DNA of 64,000 nucleotides from Marinobacter santoriniensis NKSG1 (GCF_000347775.1 NZ_APAT01000026.1:62001-126000); one strand, 5' to 3'. Shown: positions 44,454 through 53,428, counted from the stretch's first letter. Made by a program: numbers and translations. Notes: generated from the letters alone by a model not told the origin.

Positions 44454-46418
44454 TCAAACGGCGCCCGAGATGTTGACGACTTTCTGCTGGATCAATGTCG
44501 GCGCGGGCTTGCGAATCTGTCTCTGCATGGCGTCCGCAAGCTCCAGTTGCCGCCGGAGGTCGGCGATGGTGTTCTGCAGTCGCTCACGCTCGGCACGGCT
44601 GTCCCGATCGCTGCGCACCATGTCGCGCAGGCGCCGGATCTGGTGTTCCAGCAACTGCTTCTGTTCCATCGAGTACTGCATGATTGGCAGCAGGGCTTCG
44701 TGGGGCCAGCGCTCGACATCCTTGCGGACGCGGCTATAGAGCGTCCGCGCCTCACTGACCATGACGTTGAAGAACCGCCGGACCAGCAGGGACTGTTCGG
44801 TCAGGAGGTTCTTCGGACTGATGCGGAACCGTTTGGCTTTCTTGCGCAACTCCCGGATGGCAATGACATGGCGTCCGGCCCTCAGTGGGATCGGTTCCAG
44901 ATGCCGTGCCCGGGTATCCTCGTTGTAACGGCGGTAGATCGCACCGACCATTTTTTCCGCGAGCCGGCCTTCGCTCATCAGATTGGTAAGGTCGCTCTCC
45001 AGCAGTTCGAAGAAATGATCCATGGCCCGGTTCATGCCGGCTGTGGTCCAGCTCTTTGACATCGACTCGCGGATCTTGGCGGCGTGATCCTCGAAACGTT
45101 GCTGGCTCACCATGTCACTGAGCGTAGCGCCCTGGGAATCCATCAATCGGCGGCTCGATCGCAGGGTGATCAGCTTCTTGTAATAGAAGTCGTAGTCCTG
45201 CTGCGCCCGGTCGGCAAGACGTCCCAGGGCGGGTTTGTCCAGGCTCGGGCCGGCACAGGCGATAAGCTCTTCTTCCAGCGACGCCAGGCGTGTCTGCATG
45301 GCCGCCTGGCTGTTTTGCAGCATGCCGAGCAGATCGTTGATCAGGCTCTGGGTGATCAGCTGCTCCTTGTGCATGAGGATGCGCTGGATAATCAGCTGTT
45401 CCAGCTTGCCGATGTTCGACCGCTCGAACAGATCGTTGTCCTGTCGCACCCGGGACAGCAGTCCCTGTTTGGCGGAGAGGGGGATGACATCGTGCTGCCG
45501 GATGCCAAGGTGATCGGCGGTATAGCTGCGGACCCGTTCGATGGCTTCCTGCGTGTGCTTTTCGCCCTGGAGGTCGTCCCAGAGCACGTCAATCTTGTTG
45601 AGCACCGCAAAGCGCCCTGCACGATGATCGGCGTGCTCGGTGTCGATGTGCTCTTTCCAGATGGTCATGTCGCTGGCGGTCACGCCGGCATCGGCGCTGA
45701 GCACGAAGATGATCGCGTGGGCGCGGGGCAACATGCTGATGGTCAGTTCGGGCTCGGACCCCAGGGCATTCAGCCCCGGTGTATCGAGAATCCGCAGGCC
45801 ACGCTCGAACAGGGGATGGCGAATGCTGATCTGGGCATTACGCCACGCAGGCACCAGGACATTGCCCGGGTTGTTCCGGTCGTGTTCCAGCATGGATTCG
45901 TCGAACCCTAGGCTGCGGGCTTCTTCCGGAGGAACGCTCTTGACCCGTGCGACTTCGGCGAGCACTTCGCGCATGACCTCGGGATCGCGTTCATCGAGTT
46001 CGTGCTTCACCCACCGTTCCGGCTGATTCCGGAGTTGCTGCAGCGACAGCTCACCGGTCCGGGTCTCGATAGGCAGCAGTAGCAGGTAGTTCTGGTTTGC
46101 CGTGCGGTCGAAAAAGAGTTCCGTCGGGCACATGGTGGTACGGCCGGCCTGGGACGGCAGCATGCGTTGCCCGTAATTGGAGAAGAACAGGGAATTGATC
46201 AGCTCAGTCTTGCCCCGGGAATACTCGCCCACGAACGCGATCGTCAGTTCGTCCTCAATGAGCAGTTCCAGGCCATGACGGATGCGGGTGCTGATGTCGT
46301 CCGAGAACAGGTCGTTGTCCTGCAGCCACAATCGATATCGGCCAATCTGGCGGATCAGCTCCTTTTTCCAGTTGTGGTAGGCCTCGACCTGCTGCGACAG
46401 AGTTCCCTGTGGGTTCAT
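44454..46418 (-). CDS. Dynamin-like large GTPase
   Basis: 654 residues. The GTPase domain (about 50-310) has the P-loop GEYSRGKTEL, switch II DTPGLNALG, and NKID for base specificity, so it should hydrolyse GTP. TTMCP between P-loop and switch II fits the dynamin group. The rest is long and helical with coiled-coil stretches, ending in ADMQ-type heptads and QRQIRKPAPTLIQQKVVN. No transmembrane helix. Dynamin-like proteins remodel membranes, and some bacterial ones (CrfC) act on the replication clamp. ATG 46418 has AAGGA with an 8-nt spacer. It sits between yggT and metX, where related genomes I recall have a different gene. Confidence 0.85.
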   Translation of the reverse strand: MNPQGTLSQQVEAYHNWKKELIRQIGRYRLWLQDNDLFSDDISTRIRHGLELLIEDELTIAFVGEYSRGKTELINSLFFSNYGQRMLPSQAGRTTMCPTELFFDRTANQNYLLLLPIETRTGELSLQQLRNQPERWVKHELDERDPEVMREVLAEVARVKSVPPEEARSLGFDESMLEHDRNNPGNVLVPAWRNAQISIRHPLFERGLRILDTPGLNALGSEPELTISMLPRAHAIIFVLSADAGVTASDMTIWKEHIDTEHADHRAGRFAVLNKIDVLWDDLQGEKHTQEAIERVRSYTADHLGIRQHDVIPLSAKQGLLSRVRQDNDLFERSNIGKLEQLIIQRILMHKEQLITQSLINDLLGMLQNSQAAMQTRLASLEEELIACAGPSLDKPALGRLADRAQQDYDFYYKKLITLRSSRRLMDSQGATLSDMVSQQRFEDHAAKIRESMSKSWTTAGMNRAMDHFFELLESDLTNLMSEGRLAEKMVGAIYRRYNEDTRARHLEPIPLRAGRHVIAIRELRKKAKRFRISPKNLLTEQSLLVRRFFNVMVSEARTLYSRVRKDVERWPHEALLPIMQYSMEQKQLLEHQIRRLRDMVRSDRDSRAERERLQNTIADLRRQLELADAMQRQIRKPAPTLIQQKVVNISGAV

Positions 46419-46582
46419 TGGAGTTTCCTTCTGCGCGACTTCCCGGTTTGGCGGCATTCGGGCTTTGGATGCCCGAATAGACCCGGTTGTTAGTGGTTAT
46501 CGTTAATGATATCCGCTCTTTCCGCGTCGTGTACTCGGATGGGTCACACTCTGTCTCTTTGTTATTCTGGATTGGCAAAAAA

Positions 46583-46616
46583 ATACCGCAAAATCAGTGG
46601 CTTGATTCTGCGGTAT
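46583..46616 (-). terminator. Terminator of the yggS-proC-yggT operon
   Basis: ATACCGCAAAATCA (46583-46596) pairs with TGATTCTGCGGTAT (46603-46616) with one mismatch. On the minus strand it is followed by a T-run (the A-run at 46577-46583), an intrinsic terminator form, 54 nt past the yggT stop. Between it and 46419 (GTPase start) nothing else was recognised; that gap must hold the GTPase promoter. Confidence 0.8.
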
Positions 46617-46669
46617 GGAATGATTGTTTTCGTCGCCAAGTGTAACGAAATGTAGTTTGGAGGCTTGGT

Positions 46670-47254
46670 CTACATTCCGAGGCCGATGGAACCCAGTCCT
46701 GCGGCCAGTTTCATGTGATCGATGACGACGGAAATCACATTGAGAATCAGGAAAACGATGATCGGGGAGAGGTCGAGGCCCCCCATGGCCGGCATGATGT
46801 TCCGGACCGGGCGCATCACCGGTTCGGTGATCTGAGCCACCAGCTGAATGGCGGGATGCCCGCTGTGAGGCGCAATCCAGCTGACCACAACCACAGCAAT
46901 GACTGACCAGAAATAGATTTTGACAATCAGGTCCAGCACGTTGAGAACGGCCCACACCAGCAGCGTCACCGGATTGAAGCCCGGAATGCCGCCGTTGAGC
47001 AGCACCAGAATGAAAAAGAAGGTGATCGCCTGGATGAGCACCGCCAGTATGAGAGAGGCGCCGTCAATGCCGCCCCATCCGGGGATGACTTTCCTCAGTG
47101 GCCGGAGGGGAGGGTTGGTGGCCTTGACCACGAACTGGGATATCGGATTGTAGAAATCGGCACGTGCGAGCTGCAGGAGAAAGCGCAGCAGCACGATGGT
47201 CATGTAAAAAGTCGACGCAATCAGCAGTATCGTGATCAGAATGTCTGCCAGCAT
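46670..47254 (-). CDS. yggT: YggT family membrane protein
   Basis: 194 residues, about four to five membrane helices made of two YGGT repeats: LRFLLQLARADFYNPISQFVVKAT with PLRPLRKVIPGWGGID, and again VSWIAPHSGHPAIQLVAQITEPVMRPVRNIMP. Linked to membrane-associated cell functions and osmotic tolerance in some bacteria; the role is not settled. It follows proC by 22 nt in the conserved yggS-proC-yggT order. Confidence 0.92.
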   Translation of the reverse strand: MLADILITILLIASTFYMTIVLLRFLLQLARADFYNPISQFVVKATNPPLRPLRKVIPGWGGIDGASLILAVLIQAITFFFILVLLNGGIPGFNPVTLLVWAVLNVLDLIVKIYFWSVIAVVVVSWIAPHSGHPAIQLVAQITEPVMRPVRNIMPAMGGLDLSPIIVFLILNVISVVIDHMKLAAGLGSIGLGM

Positions 47255-47276
47255 GAAGCTGTCTCTCCGTTATCGG

Positions 47277-48110
47277 TTACTGTTTGCCGGCCAGCTCGCT
47301 GGCCATCTCTTCCGAGCGTTTGAAGGCAGCCTGGTAAGCCTTTTTCACCAGATCCCGAAGTCCGCCTTCCTCGAAGGTGTTCACCGCCTGCTCGGTGGTG
47401 CCGCCGGGCGACATCACGTTGCGCTTGAGCTGGGCCGGGTCGTGTTCGCTGCGGGCTGCCATCTCCGCGGCGCCGGCCATGGTCTGGATGGCCAGCTCCC
47501 GGGCAGTGGCCGGTTCGATGCCGGCGTCTGTGGCGGCGGCCTCCAATGCCTCCAGCATCAGGAAGAAGTAGGCGGGACCGCTTCCCGAAAGCGCTGTGAC
47601 GCCGTGAAGCAGGTTCTCGTCGTCAACCCACAGAGCGGAGCCAATGCTCTCGAACACCGACTGGACCATGGTCTTCTGGTCGTCCTTCACATGCTTGTTC
47701 GCGAACAGTCCCGCTGCGCCTTTGCCAACCAGAGAGGGCGTATTGGGCATGACCCGAACGAGTGGCAGGCCGCCGCCGAGCCATTCATCCAGCGTGTCGG
47801 CTGTCAGACCGGCGGCGATGGAGACCATCAGCGGTCGGGTGTTCTGGACCACCGGGGCGATGTCCCGACAGACATCCGCCATCACCTGCGGTTTCACCGC
47901 AAGGACAACCATGTTCGCCTGCTGTGCACAGTAACGGTTGTCCGTGGTCACACTGACGCCAAAACGCTTGCGGATGGCTTGCAGGTGGCCGTCGTCCGGG
48001 GCACTGACCCAGATATCACCGGCCTTGTAGCCGTTGTCCAGCATGCCGCCAATGATGGCGCTGGCCATATTGCCGGCTCCAATAAATGAGATGGTGGGTG
48101 ATGTGCTCAA
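47277..48110 (-). CDS. proC: Pyrroline-5-carboxylate reductase
   Basis: Final step of proline synthesis, NAD(P)H-dependent. 277 residues. N-terminal Rossmann motif FIGAGNMASAIIGGML and VVLAVKPQVM; the C-terminal signature ALSGSGPAYFFLMLEAL and MSPGGTTEQAVNTFEEGG covers the dimer and substrate site. It lies between yggS (62 nt upstream) and yggT. Confidence 0.96.
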   Translation of the reverse strand: MSTSPTISFIGAGNMASAIIGGMLDNGYKAGDIWVSAPDDGHLQAIRKRFGVSVTTDNRYCAQQANMVVLAVKPQVMADVCRDIAPVVQNTRPLMVSIAAGLTADTLDEWLGGGLPLVRVMPNTPSLVGKGAAGLFANKHVKDDQKTMVQSVFESIGSALWVDDENLLHGVTALSGSGPAYFFLMLEALEAAATDAGIEPATARELAIQTMAGAAEMAARSEHDPAQLKRNVMSPGGTTEQAVNTFEEGGLRDLVKKAYQAAFKRSEEMASELAGKQ

Positions 48111-48172
48111 GGTTCACTCCAACGGTTGATCGATTAGCAGAATGTCCGCGATGATAGCAGGAACTTGCCCGT

Positions 48173-48886
48173 TCAGCTCTGATCCCCTTTCGGTGGTCGC
48201 GGACCAAACAATGCGGTTCCCACTCGCACCCAGGTGGCTCCTTCGGCGATCGCCAGCTCCAGATCGCCAGACATGCCCATGGACAACGTGTCCAGTGGGC
48301 CGGCCGCAGGGAAATCCTGTTTCAGGCTTTTCAGGGCATTCGCCATTGACCGGAAACGGGCCCGGAGTGTCGACTCCGGCTGGTCCGGCGCCGGGATCGC
48401 CATCAGGCCCCGAAGCGACAGGCGCGGCAGCTCACTGATCGCTTCCACCAGTCCGGGAAGTGACTCGAGGGTGCACCCCGATTTGGTGTCCTCGCCGTCG
48501 ATATTCACCTGCAGGCAGATATTCAGCGGAGGAAGGTTTTCCGGTCGGTGCTCGCTGAGCCGGCGGGCAATTTTCAGGCGGTCCACGCTGTGTACCCAGG
48601 AGAAGGAAGCGGCGATCTGGCGGGTCTTGTTGGACTGGATGGGACCGATGAAGTGCCACTCAAGGTCGGCAATATCCGCCAGGGCCTCCATTTTTTCCAG
48701 CGCTTCCTGCAGGTAGTTCTCGCCAAAGGCGGTCTGGCCCGACTGATGGGCTTCCCGCAGTTCATCCGGGGAGCGGGTCTTGCTGACAGCGAGCAACCGC
48801 ACGCTCTCGGGCGCTCGCCCGGCCTGCAATGTTGCTTTTTGTATGCGTCGGGTTACGCTCCCGATGTTGTCTGCTATGCTGCTCAT
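48173..48886 (-). CDS. yggS: PLP homeostasis protein YggS
   Basis: 237 residues, fold-III PLP-binding protein that buffers pyridoxal phosphate. The PLP lysine is in LLAVSKTRSPDELR; FGENYLQEALEK, WHFIGPIQSNKTR and LSMGMSGDLELAIAEGATWVRVGTALFG are the family motifs. ATG 48886 is preferred over an in-frame start at 48994, which would add 36 residues overlapping the pilT start. It is divergent from pilT with only 51 nt between starts. Confidence 0.94.
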   Translation of the reverse strand: MSSIADNIGSVTRRIQKATLQAGRAPESVRLLAVSKTRSPDELREAHQSGQTAFGENYLQEALEKMEALADIADLEWHFIGPIQSNKTRQIAASFSWVHSVDRLKIARRLSEHRPENLPPLNICLQVNIDGEDTKSGCTLESLPGLVEAISELPRLSLRGLMAIPAPDQPESTLRARFRSMANALKSLKQDFPAAGPLDTLSMGMSGDLELAIAEGATWVRVGTALFGPRPPKGDQS

Positions 48887-48937
48887 AGTGTGAGTTTGCC
48901 GCTTCTGGAATAAAAGAAAAAGCCCTCCGAGGAACCT

Positions 48938-49972
48938 ATGGATATTACTGAACTGCTTGCCTTTTCGGCCAAACAGGGTGCGTCCGATTTGCACCTTTCC
49001 GCCGGTTTACCCCCCATGATTCGTGTCGATGGCGATGTGCGCCGGATCAACCTGCCGCCGATGGAGCACAAAGAAGTGCACGGCTTGATCTACGACATCA
49101 TGAACGACAAGCAGCGCAAGGATTACGAGGAATTCCTCGAAACCGACTTCTCCTTCGAAGTCCCTGGCGTGGCCCGCTTCCGTGTCAACGCGTTCAACCA
49201 GAATCGCGGGGCCGGTGCGGTATTCCGGACCATCCCTTCGAAGGTCCTTACCATGGAAGATCTGGGCATGGGCCAGGTTTTCAAGGACATTTCATCGGTT
49301 CCCCGTGGTCTGGTGCTGGTAACGGGGCCGACCGGCTCCGGTAAGTCCACCACCCTGGCGGCGATGATGGACTACATCAACGACACTCGCTACGAGCACA
49401 TCCTGACCATCGAAGACCCCATCGAATTCGTTCACGACTCCAAGAAGTGCCTGGTGAACCAGCGGGAAGTGCATCGCGATACGCTCGGCTTCAACGAAGC
49501 GCTGCGTTCTGCCCTGCGGGAAGACCCGGACATCATTCTGGTGGGCGAGCTTCGGGACCTGGAGACCATCCGTCTGGCGCTGACAGCGGCCGAAACCGGC
49601 CACCTGGTGTTTGGCACCCTGCACACCACCTCGGCGGCCAAAACCATTGACCGGGTGGTTGACGTGTTCCCGGCGGAAGAGAAGTCGATGGTCCGCTCCA
49701 TGTTGTCGGAATCGCTGCAGGCGGTTATCTCGCAGACTCTGATGAAGAAAATGGGCGGTGGCCGGATTGCGGCCCACGAAATCATGATCGGCACGCCGGC
49801 GATCCGGAACCTGATCCGGGAAGACAAGATCGCCCAGATGTATTCGGCGATCCAGACCGGTGGCTCCATTGGCATGCAGACGCTGGATCAGTGTCTGGAG
49901 CGGCTGTTGCAGAAGGGATTGGTGTCCCGTGATGCGGCACGGGCGAAGGCCAAGATGCCGGATAATTTTTAA
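48938..49972 (+). CDS. pilT: Type IV pilus retraction ATPase PilT
   Basis: Hexameric motor that disassembles type IV pili for twitching and DNA uptake. 344 residues. Walker A GPTGSGKST, Walker B-region IILVGELRDLETIRLAL, the His box HLVFGTLHTTSAAKTIDR, and the retraction motif AIRNLIRED, which is specific to PilT. ATG 48938 gives the family N-terminus (MDITELLAFSAKQGASDLHLS). It is followed by a structured repeat before pilU. Confidence 0.97.
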   Translation: MDITELLAFSAKQGASDLHLSAGLPPMIRVDGDVRRINLPPMEHKEVHGLIYDIMNDKQRKDYEEFLETDFSFEVPGVARFRVNAFNQNRGAGAVFRTIPSKVLTMEDLGMGQVFKDISSVPRGLVLVTGPTGSGKSTTLAAMMDYINDTRYEHILTIEDPIEFVHDSKKCLVNQREVHRDTLGFNEALRSALREDPDIILVGELRDLETIRLALTAAETGHLVFGTLHTTSAAKTIDRVVDVFPAEEKSMVRSMLSESLQAVISQTLMKKMGGGRIAAHEIMIGTPAIRNLIREDKIAQMYSAIQTGGSIGMQTLDQCLERLLQKGLVSRDAARAKAKMPDNF

Positions 49973-50006
49973 GCAGGCACCTTGGTTGGCGTCTGCCAGG
50001 GTGCAG

Positions 50007-50114
50007 GGATCGGGGTGTTCCGCCTTTCCGGGACACGCTGTAAATACATCCCTGTACGCTTGACTGCAGCATCCATGCTGCAGACAGTCCCGGAAAGGCG
50101 GAATACCCCGATCC
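50007..50114. repeat. Structured repeat, copy 1 (pilT-pilU gap)
   Basis: Arms 50007-50034 and 50087-50114 are reverse complements over 28 bp with one mismatch, and weaker pairing extends outward to about 49993. The core (50035-50086) opens ACGCTGTAAATACATCC and holds two small palindromes, GTAC-type (ACATCCCTGTAC) and TGCAGCATCCATGCTGCA. The same plan occurs at 60015-60124. Possible effects are RNA hairpin formation, termination or mRNA stability between pilT and pilU. Confidence 0.8.
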
Positions 50115-50168
50115 TTCAGGCAGCGACGGGGAGTCCGCATTAGCAAGAAGCAAAGCAGGTAACAAAAA

Positions 50169-51290
50169 ATGGAATTCGAAAAACTGTTGCGGTTAATGGT
50201 GGAGAAGGGCGGTTCGGACCTGTTTATTACGGCTGGTGTGCCGCCGAGCATGAAGGTGAACGGGAAAGTGCTGCCGGTCACCAAGAATGCACTGACGCCG
50301 GAGCAGACCCGTGAGTTCGTCTACGGAGCGATGAACGACAAGCAGCGCGCCGAGTTCGAAGAAACCCACGAGTGTAACTTCGCCATCAGCGCACGTGGTA
50401 TCGGCCGCTTCCGGGTGAGTGCTTTCTTCCAGCGCAACCTGTGCGGCATGGTTCTGCGTCGGATCGAAGTGAAGATTCCCCAGATTGATGATCTGGCACT
50501 GCCGGGTATCGTCAAAGATCTGGCCATGACAAAACGGGGCCTGATCATCTTCGTCGGTGCCACCGGTACCGGTAAGTCCACCTCGCTGGCCGCCATGCTC
50601 GGCCACCGGAACCGGAACAGCCGGGGTCATATCATTTCCATCGAGGATCCGATCGAATTCGTCCACCAGCACCAGGGATGCATCGTGACCCAGCGCGAGG
50701 TTGGGATCGACACGGAGAGTTTCGAAGTGGCCCTGAAGAATACCCTGCGTCAGGCGCCGGATGTGATCCTGATCGGTGAGGTGCGGACTCGCCAGACCAT
50801 GGAGTATTCCGTGCAGTTTGCCGAGACCGGGCACCTCTGTCTGGCGACGCTGCACGCCAACAACGCCAACCAGGCGCTGGACCGGATCATCCAGTTCTTC
50901 CCGCCGGAGCAACACAATCAGATCTGGATGGATCTCTCCCTGAACCTCAAGGCCATCGTGGCCCAACAGCTGGTGCCGACTCCGGATGGCAAGGGACGGA
51001 AGGCGGTTATTGAAGTGCTCATCAACTCACCTCTGGCAGCGGACATTATCCGGAAAGGGGAAGTTCATAAACTGAAGGAATTGATGGCCAAATCCACCGA
51101 ATCCGGCATGCAGACGTTCGACCAGGCGTTGTACCGGTTGTATTCGGAGGGTTCCATTACCTACGAGGACGCACTTGCGCACGCGGACTCCGCGAACGAC
51201 CTGCGTCTTATGATCAAGCTGGGTGCGGATGCGCACGGCGCCGATAAACTGTCATCGTCAGTGGACAAGCTGTCGATCCAGGATGACTGA
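50169..51290 (+). CDS. pilU: Type IV pilus ATPase PilU
   Basis: PilT paralogue that supports pilus retraction. 373 residues. Walker A GATGTGKST, ISIEDPIEFVHQHQGC, VILIGEVRTRQTMEYSVQFAETGHL and LHANNANQALDRI are present; the AIRNLIRE motif of PilT is replaced by LAADIIRKGEV. The C-terminal tail of about 30 residues is PilU-specific. It lies 196 nt after pilT, separated by the structured repeat, so levels of the two may differ. Confidence 0.96.
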   Translation: MEFEKLLRLMVEKGGSDLFITAGVPPSMKVNGKVLPVTKNALTPEQTREFVYGAMNDKQRAEFEETHECNFAISARGIGRFRVSAFFQRNLCGMVLRRIEVKIPQIDDLALPGIVKDLAMTKRGLIIFVGATGTGKSTSLAAMLGHRNRNSRGHIISIEDPIEFVHQHQGCIVTQREVGIDTESFEVALKNTLRQAPDVILIGEVRTRQTMEYSVQFAETGHLCLATLHANNANQALDRIIQFFPPEQHNQIWMDLSLNLKAIVAQQLVPTPDGKGRKAVIEVLINSPLAADIIRKGEVHKLKELMAKSTESGMQTFDQALYRLYSEGSITYEDALAHADSANDLRLMIKLGADAHGADKLSSSVDKLSIQDD

Positions 51291-51294
51291 GTTT

Positions 51295-51337
51295 TTCGGG
51301 GCGTTCGACGAAAGTTGTAGATAGTTGTCGCCCCGAA
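51295..51337 (+). terminator. Long-loop hairpin after pilU
   Basis: TTCGGGGCG (51295-51303) pairs with CGCCCCGAA (51329-51337) with a 25-nt loop, starting 4 nt after the pilU stop. There is no T-run, so it may be a processing or Rho-type signal and not an intrinsic terminator. Confidence 0.35.
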
Positions 51338-51353
51338 TCAATAGGCTTTGCAT

Positions 51354-51383
51354 TTGAGGCCATTGGCCCGTGCTGCGTATACT
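51354..51383 (+). promoter_or_regulatory. Candidate sigma-70 promoter of the FadL-type gene
   Basis: TTGAGG (51354-51359), 18-nt spacer, TATACT (51378-51383), 28 nt before the ATG at 51411. Good -10, fair -35. Confidence 0.55.
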
Positions 51384-51410
51384 CCGCGCCGGATTCAATA
51401 AGGAGTGACC

Positions 51411-52835
51411 ATGCACAAGAACACCAATGCTCTCGTAAAGGCGATTCGCCTGGCGACTCTCGCCGCCGTGGCGGCTCCGGTTACCGCATTCGCCGGCGGT
51501 TTTTCCCTCAACGAACAGAGCGCCAGCGCCATGGGCGTGGCCAACGCCGGTGTGGCTGCCAACCCGGAAAATGCCACGACCGTTCTGTTCAACCCGGCCG
51601 GCATGAGCCAGTTGTCCGGCACCAATATTTCCTTCGGTGCGGCGGTGCTGGATATTGATGCCGAGGCGAAAGACGGTGCTATCGGAATCAATCAGGTGGA
51701 TAAGGAGGTTACCGGATCTACCGGGGGTGATATTGCCGACCCTGCTGTTCTGCCGAATTTCTACCTCTCTCATGAAATCAACGATTCGATCGATGTTGGT
51801 TTCGGTATCCATGCGCCTTATGGTCTTGCGGCAAACTATAAAGATGATTTTGTCGGGCGTTTTTTCGCGGACAAAACTGAGTTAACGGCCATTTCATTTA
51901 CTCCGTCAATTTCTGTAAGCAATGGACAGGGGCTCTCGATGGGGGCCGGCATCAATATTATTTATGCAAAGGGCACATTGACGAAGTTTCAGGATAACTC
52001 TGGCACGAATGCCCAAGCTACCGGACCGGTTCTTGCACCCGAACAAGGTTACGCGGACATTCAAGGGGATGATATCGGCGCTACTTTCCGCGTCGGGTTT
52101 TTGTATGAGTTCAATGATCGAACCCAGGTCGGTCTGACTGCGCAAACAGGAACTACTCTAAACCTTACTGGCGATGCGGAGTTCACCGATATTGCCACCA
52201 TTACTCCTCCCCAAACTCCCCAAGTTGGCGGAGGAGCTTCTGTTCCCTTTGACTCCACTGAACCGGTTAAGGTGCCTCTGGCCATTCCCGAGAGTGTTAC
52301 CGTCGGTCTGAAGCACAAGCTATCAGATACCGTAACTCTGCTGGCTGGCGCTACATACGCAAAATGGAGTCGTTTTGAATCTCTCGATGTGTATGGGACC
52401 GATTCCAGCAAGCCCTTGACAGGCAAAAGTCCTGGCGGATCGCCCGGGCTCCTTACTCATATCCCGGAGGAGTGGAAAGATACCTGGCAGTTGAATGTCG
52501 GTGGCGTTTGGCAGGTATCCCGCCAGTGGGCTCTTAAGGCAGGTTACGCTTGGGACGAGTCGCCTGTAGATAAGTACGTGACCGCTCGAATTCCTTCGTC
52601 GGATCGCCATTGGTTGTCACTGGGCGCGCAATGGGCGGACGAGCATTCAGGTTGGACTGTTGATGCTGCCGTTGGAACACTTCTGTTCACAGAGGATCCG
52701 AAAGTCTCTGACCAGTCTTACGTGCTGACCAGCGCTGGTACCCAGCCTAACCCTGTAGATCCGAATTCTGCCTATTCCGGAGAATACGACCTGAGCGCCT
52801 GGAGTGCCGGTATCCAGGTCAGCAAGGCCTTCTGA
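51411..52835 (+). CDS. FadL-family outer-membrane transporter
   Basis: 474 residues, 14-strand-barrel family for long-chain fatty acids and other hydrophobic compounds. Signal peptide (1-27, ATLAAVAAPVTAFA), then the diagnostic mature start GGFSLNEQSASAMGVANAG, with ATTVLFNPAGMSQL. The C-terminus ends in Phe (QVSKAF) as barrels do. ATG 51411 has GGAG; a GTG six nt upstream is less likely. By eye, the region after about 51,700 is A/T-richer (near 40% GC in places, against about 63% at the 5' end), suggesting a recombined or recently acquired segment. The actual substrate is unknown. Confidence 0.92.
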   Translation: MHKNTNALVKAIRLATLAAVAAPVTAFAGGFSLNEQSASAMGVANAGVAANPENATTVLFNPAGMSQLSGTNISFGAAVLDIDAEAKDGAIGINQVDKEVTGSTGGDIADPAVLPNFYLSHEINDSIDVGFGIHAPYGLAANYKDDFVGRFFADKTELTAISFTPSISVSNGQGLSMGAGINIIYAKGTLTKFQDNSGTNAQATGPVLAPEQGYADIQGDDIGATFRVGFLYEFNDRTQVGLTAQTGTTLNLTGDAEFTDIATITPPQTPQVGGGASVPFDSTEPVKVPLAIPESVTVGLKHKLSDTVTLLAGATYAKWSRFESLDVYGTDSSKPLTGKSPGGSPGLLTHIPEEWKDTWQLNVGGVWQVSRQWALKAGYAWDESPVDKYVTARIPSSDRHWLSLGAQWADEHSGWTVDAAVGTLLFTEDPKVSDQSYVLTSAGTQPNPVDPNSAYSGEYDLSAWSAGIQVSKAF

Positions 52836-52839
52836 TCTC

Positions 52840-53214
52840 TCACTCGATGACCTGACCGCGGTAAATCACTTTGGTTTTTCGCGGCAGGGGCGGGGAATCC
52901 GGTTCGGCATTGCCGGTCGGGTTCCCCGGTTCCTCTTCAATCACCTGCCCACGATACAGTCGTTTCGGTTGGGCCTCTCCCGATTCGGCCGACACCGACA
53001 GCTGCGGAACCTGTGCCTTCAGTGCCTCCCAGGTTCTGATCAAGTGGGGCGAACGGGTCTTTCCCGCATAATCCGCCAGTCTCTCTTCCAGATGTTGTTC
53101 GGTCAGGTGCAGTTTTACGCCGAATTCGGACTGAATCAGTCGGCGGCACTGGTGCACCAGTTTCAGAAGATTCGGATCCAATAGCCAGCTTCGTTCCGAT
53201 GCCAGGGTAGTCAT
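52840..53214 (-). CDS. Unknown protein with two YRGQVIE repeats
   Basis: 124 residues. The N-terminal half is helical (LLDPNLLKLVHQCRRLIQSEFG, HLTEQHLEERLADY), with a linker, then RLYRGQVIEEE and the C-terminal VIYRGQVIE, a duplicated strand-like motif. Short YRG motifs occur in the DUF4278 family; the match is weak and from memory. ATG 53214 has GAGG 9 nt upstream; a longer frame at 53241 is less likely. Converges on the FadL-type gene with 4 nt between stops. Confidence 0.6.
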   Translation of the reverse strand: MTTLASERSWLLDPNLLKLVHQCRRLIQSEFGVKLHLTEQHLEERLADYAGKTRSPHLIRTWEALKAQVPQLSVSAESGEAQPKRLYRGQVIEEEPGNPTGNAEPDSPPLPRKTKVIYRGQVIE

Positions 53215-53428
53215 GATGACGGCCTCGATAGGGTGTGTCACAACATGGCGCCATCCGTGGAATCGATGGTGGGATGGCGACCGACGTGAAAGATTAAGCG
53301 AATTTCATGCCGTGTCCGGGGGAACGCAGGATCGCGCTCTGATGGAGAGGTGTGTCACCAGGGGTGTGAAAGATTGCCGGCTTTTGGTGCGCGGAGCGGG
53401 ATGCGTGCACCGTTTTGAGATGTGCGCG

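Noticed and set aside
49973..50168. CRISPR or integron attC interpretation of the inverted repeat
   Set aside because: There is only one copy here with no repeat-spacer array and no integrase; the second copy is 10 kb away. attC-type core sites (GTTRRRY) were not seen at the arm ends.
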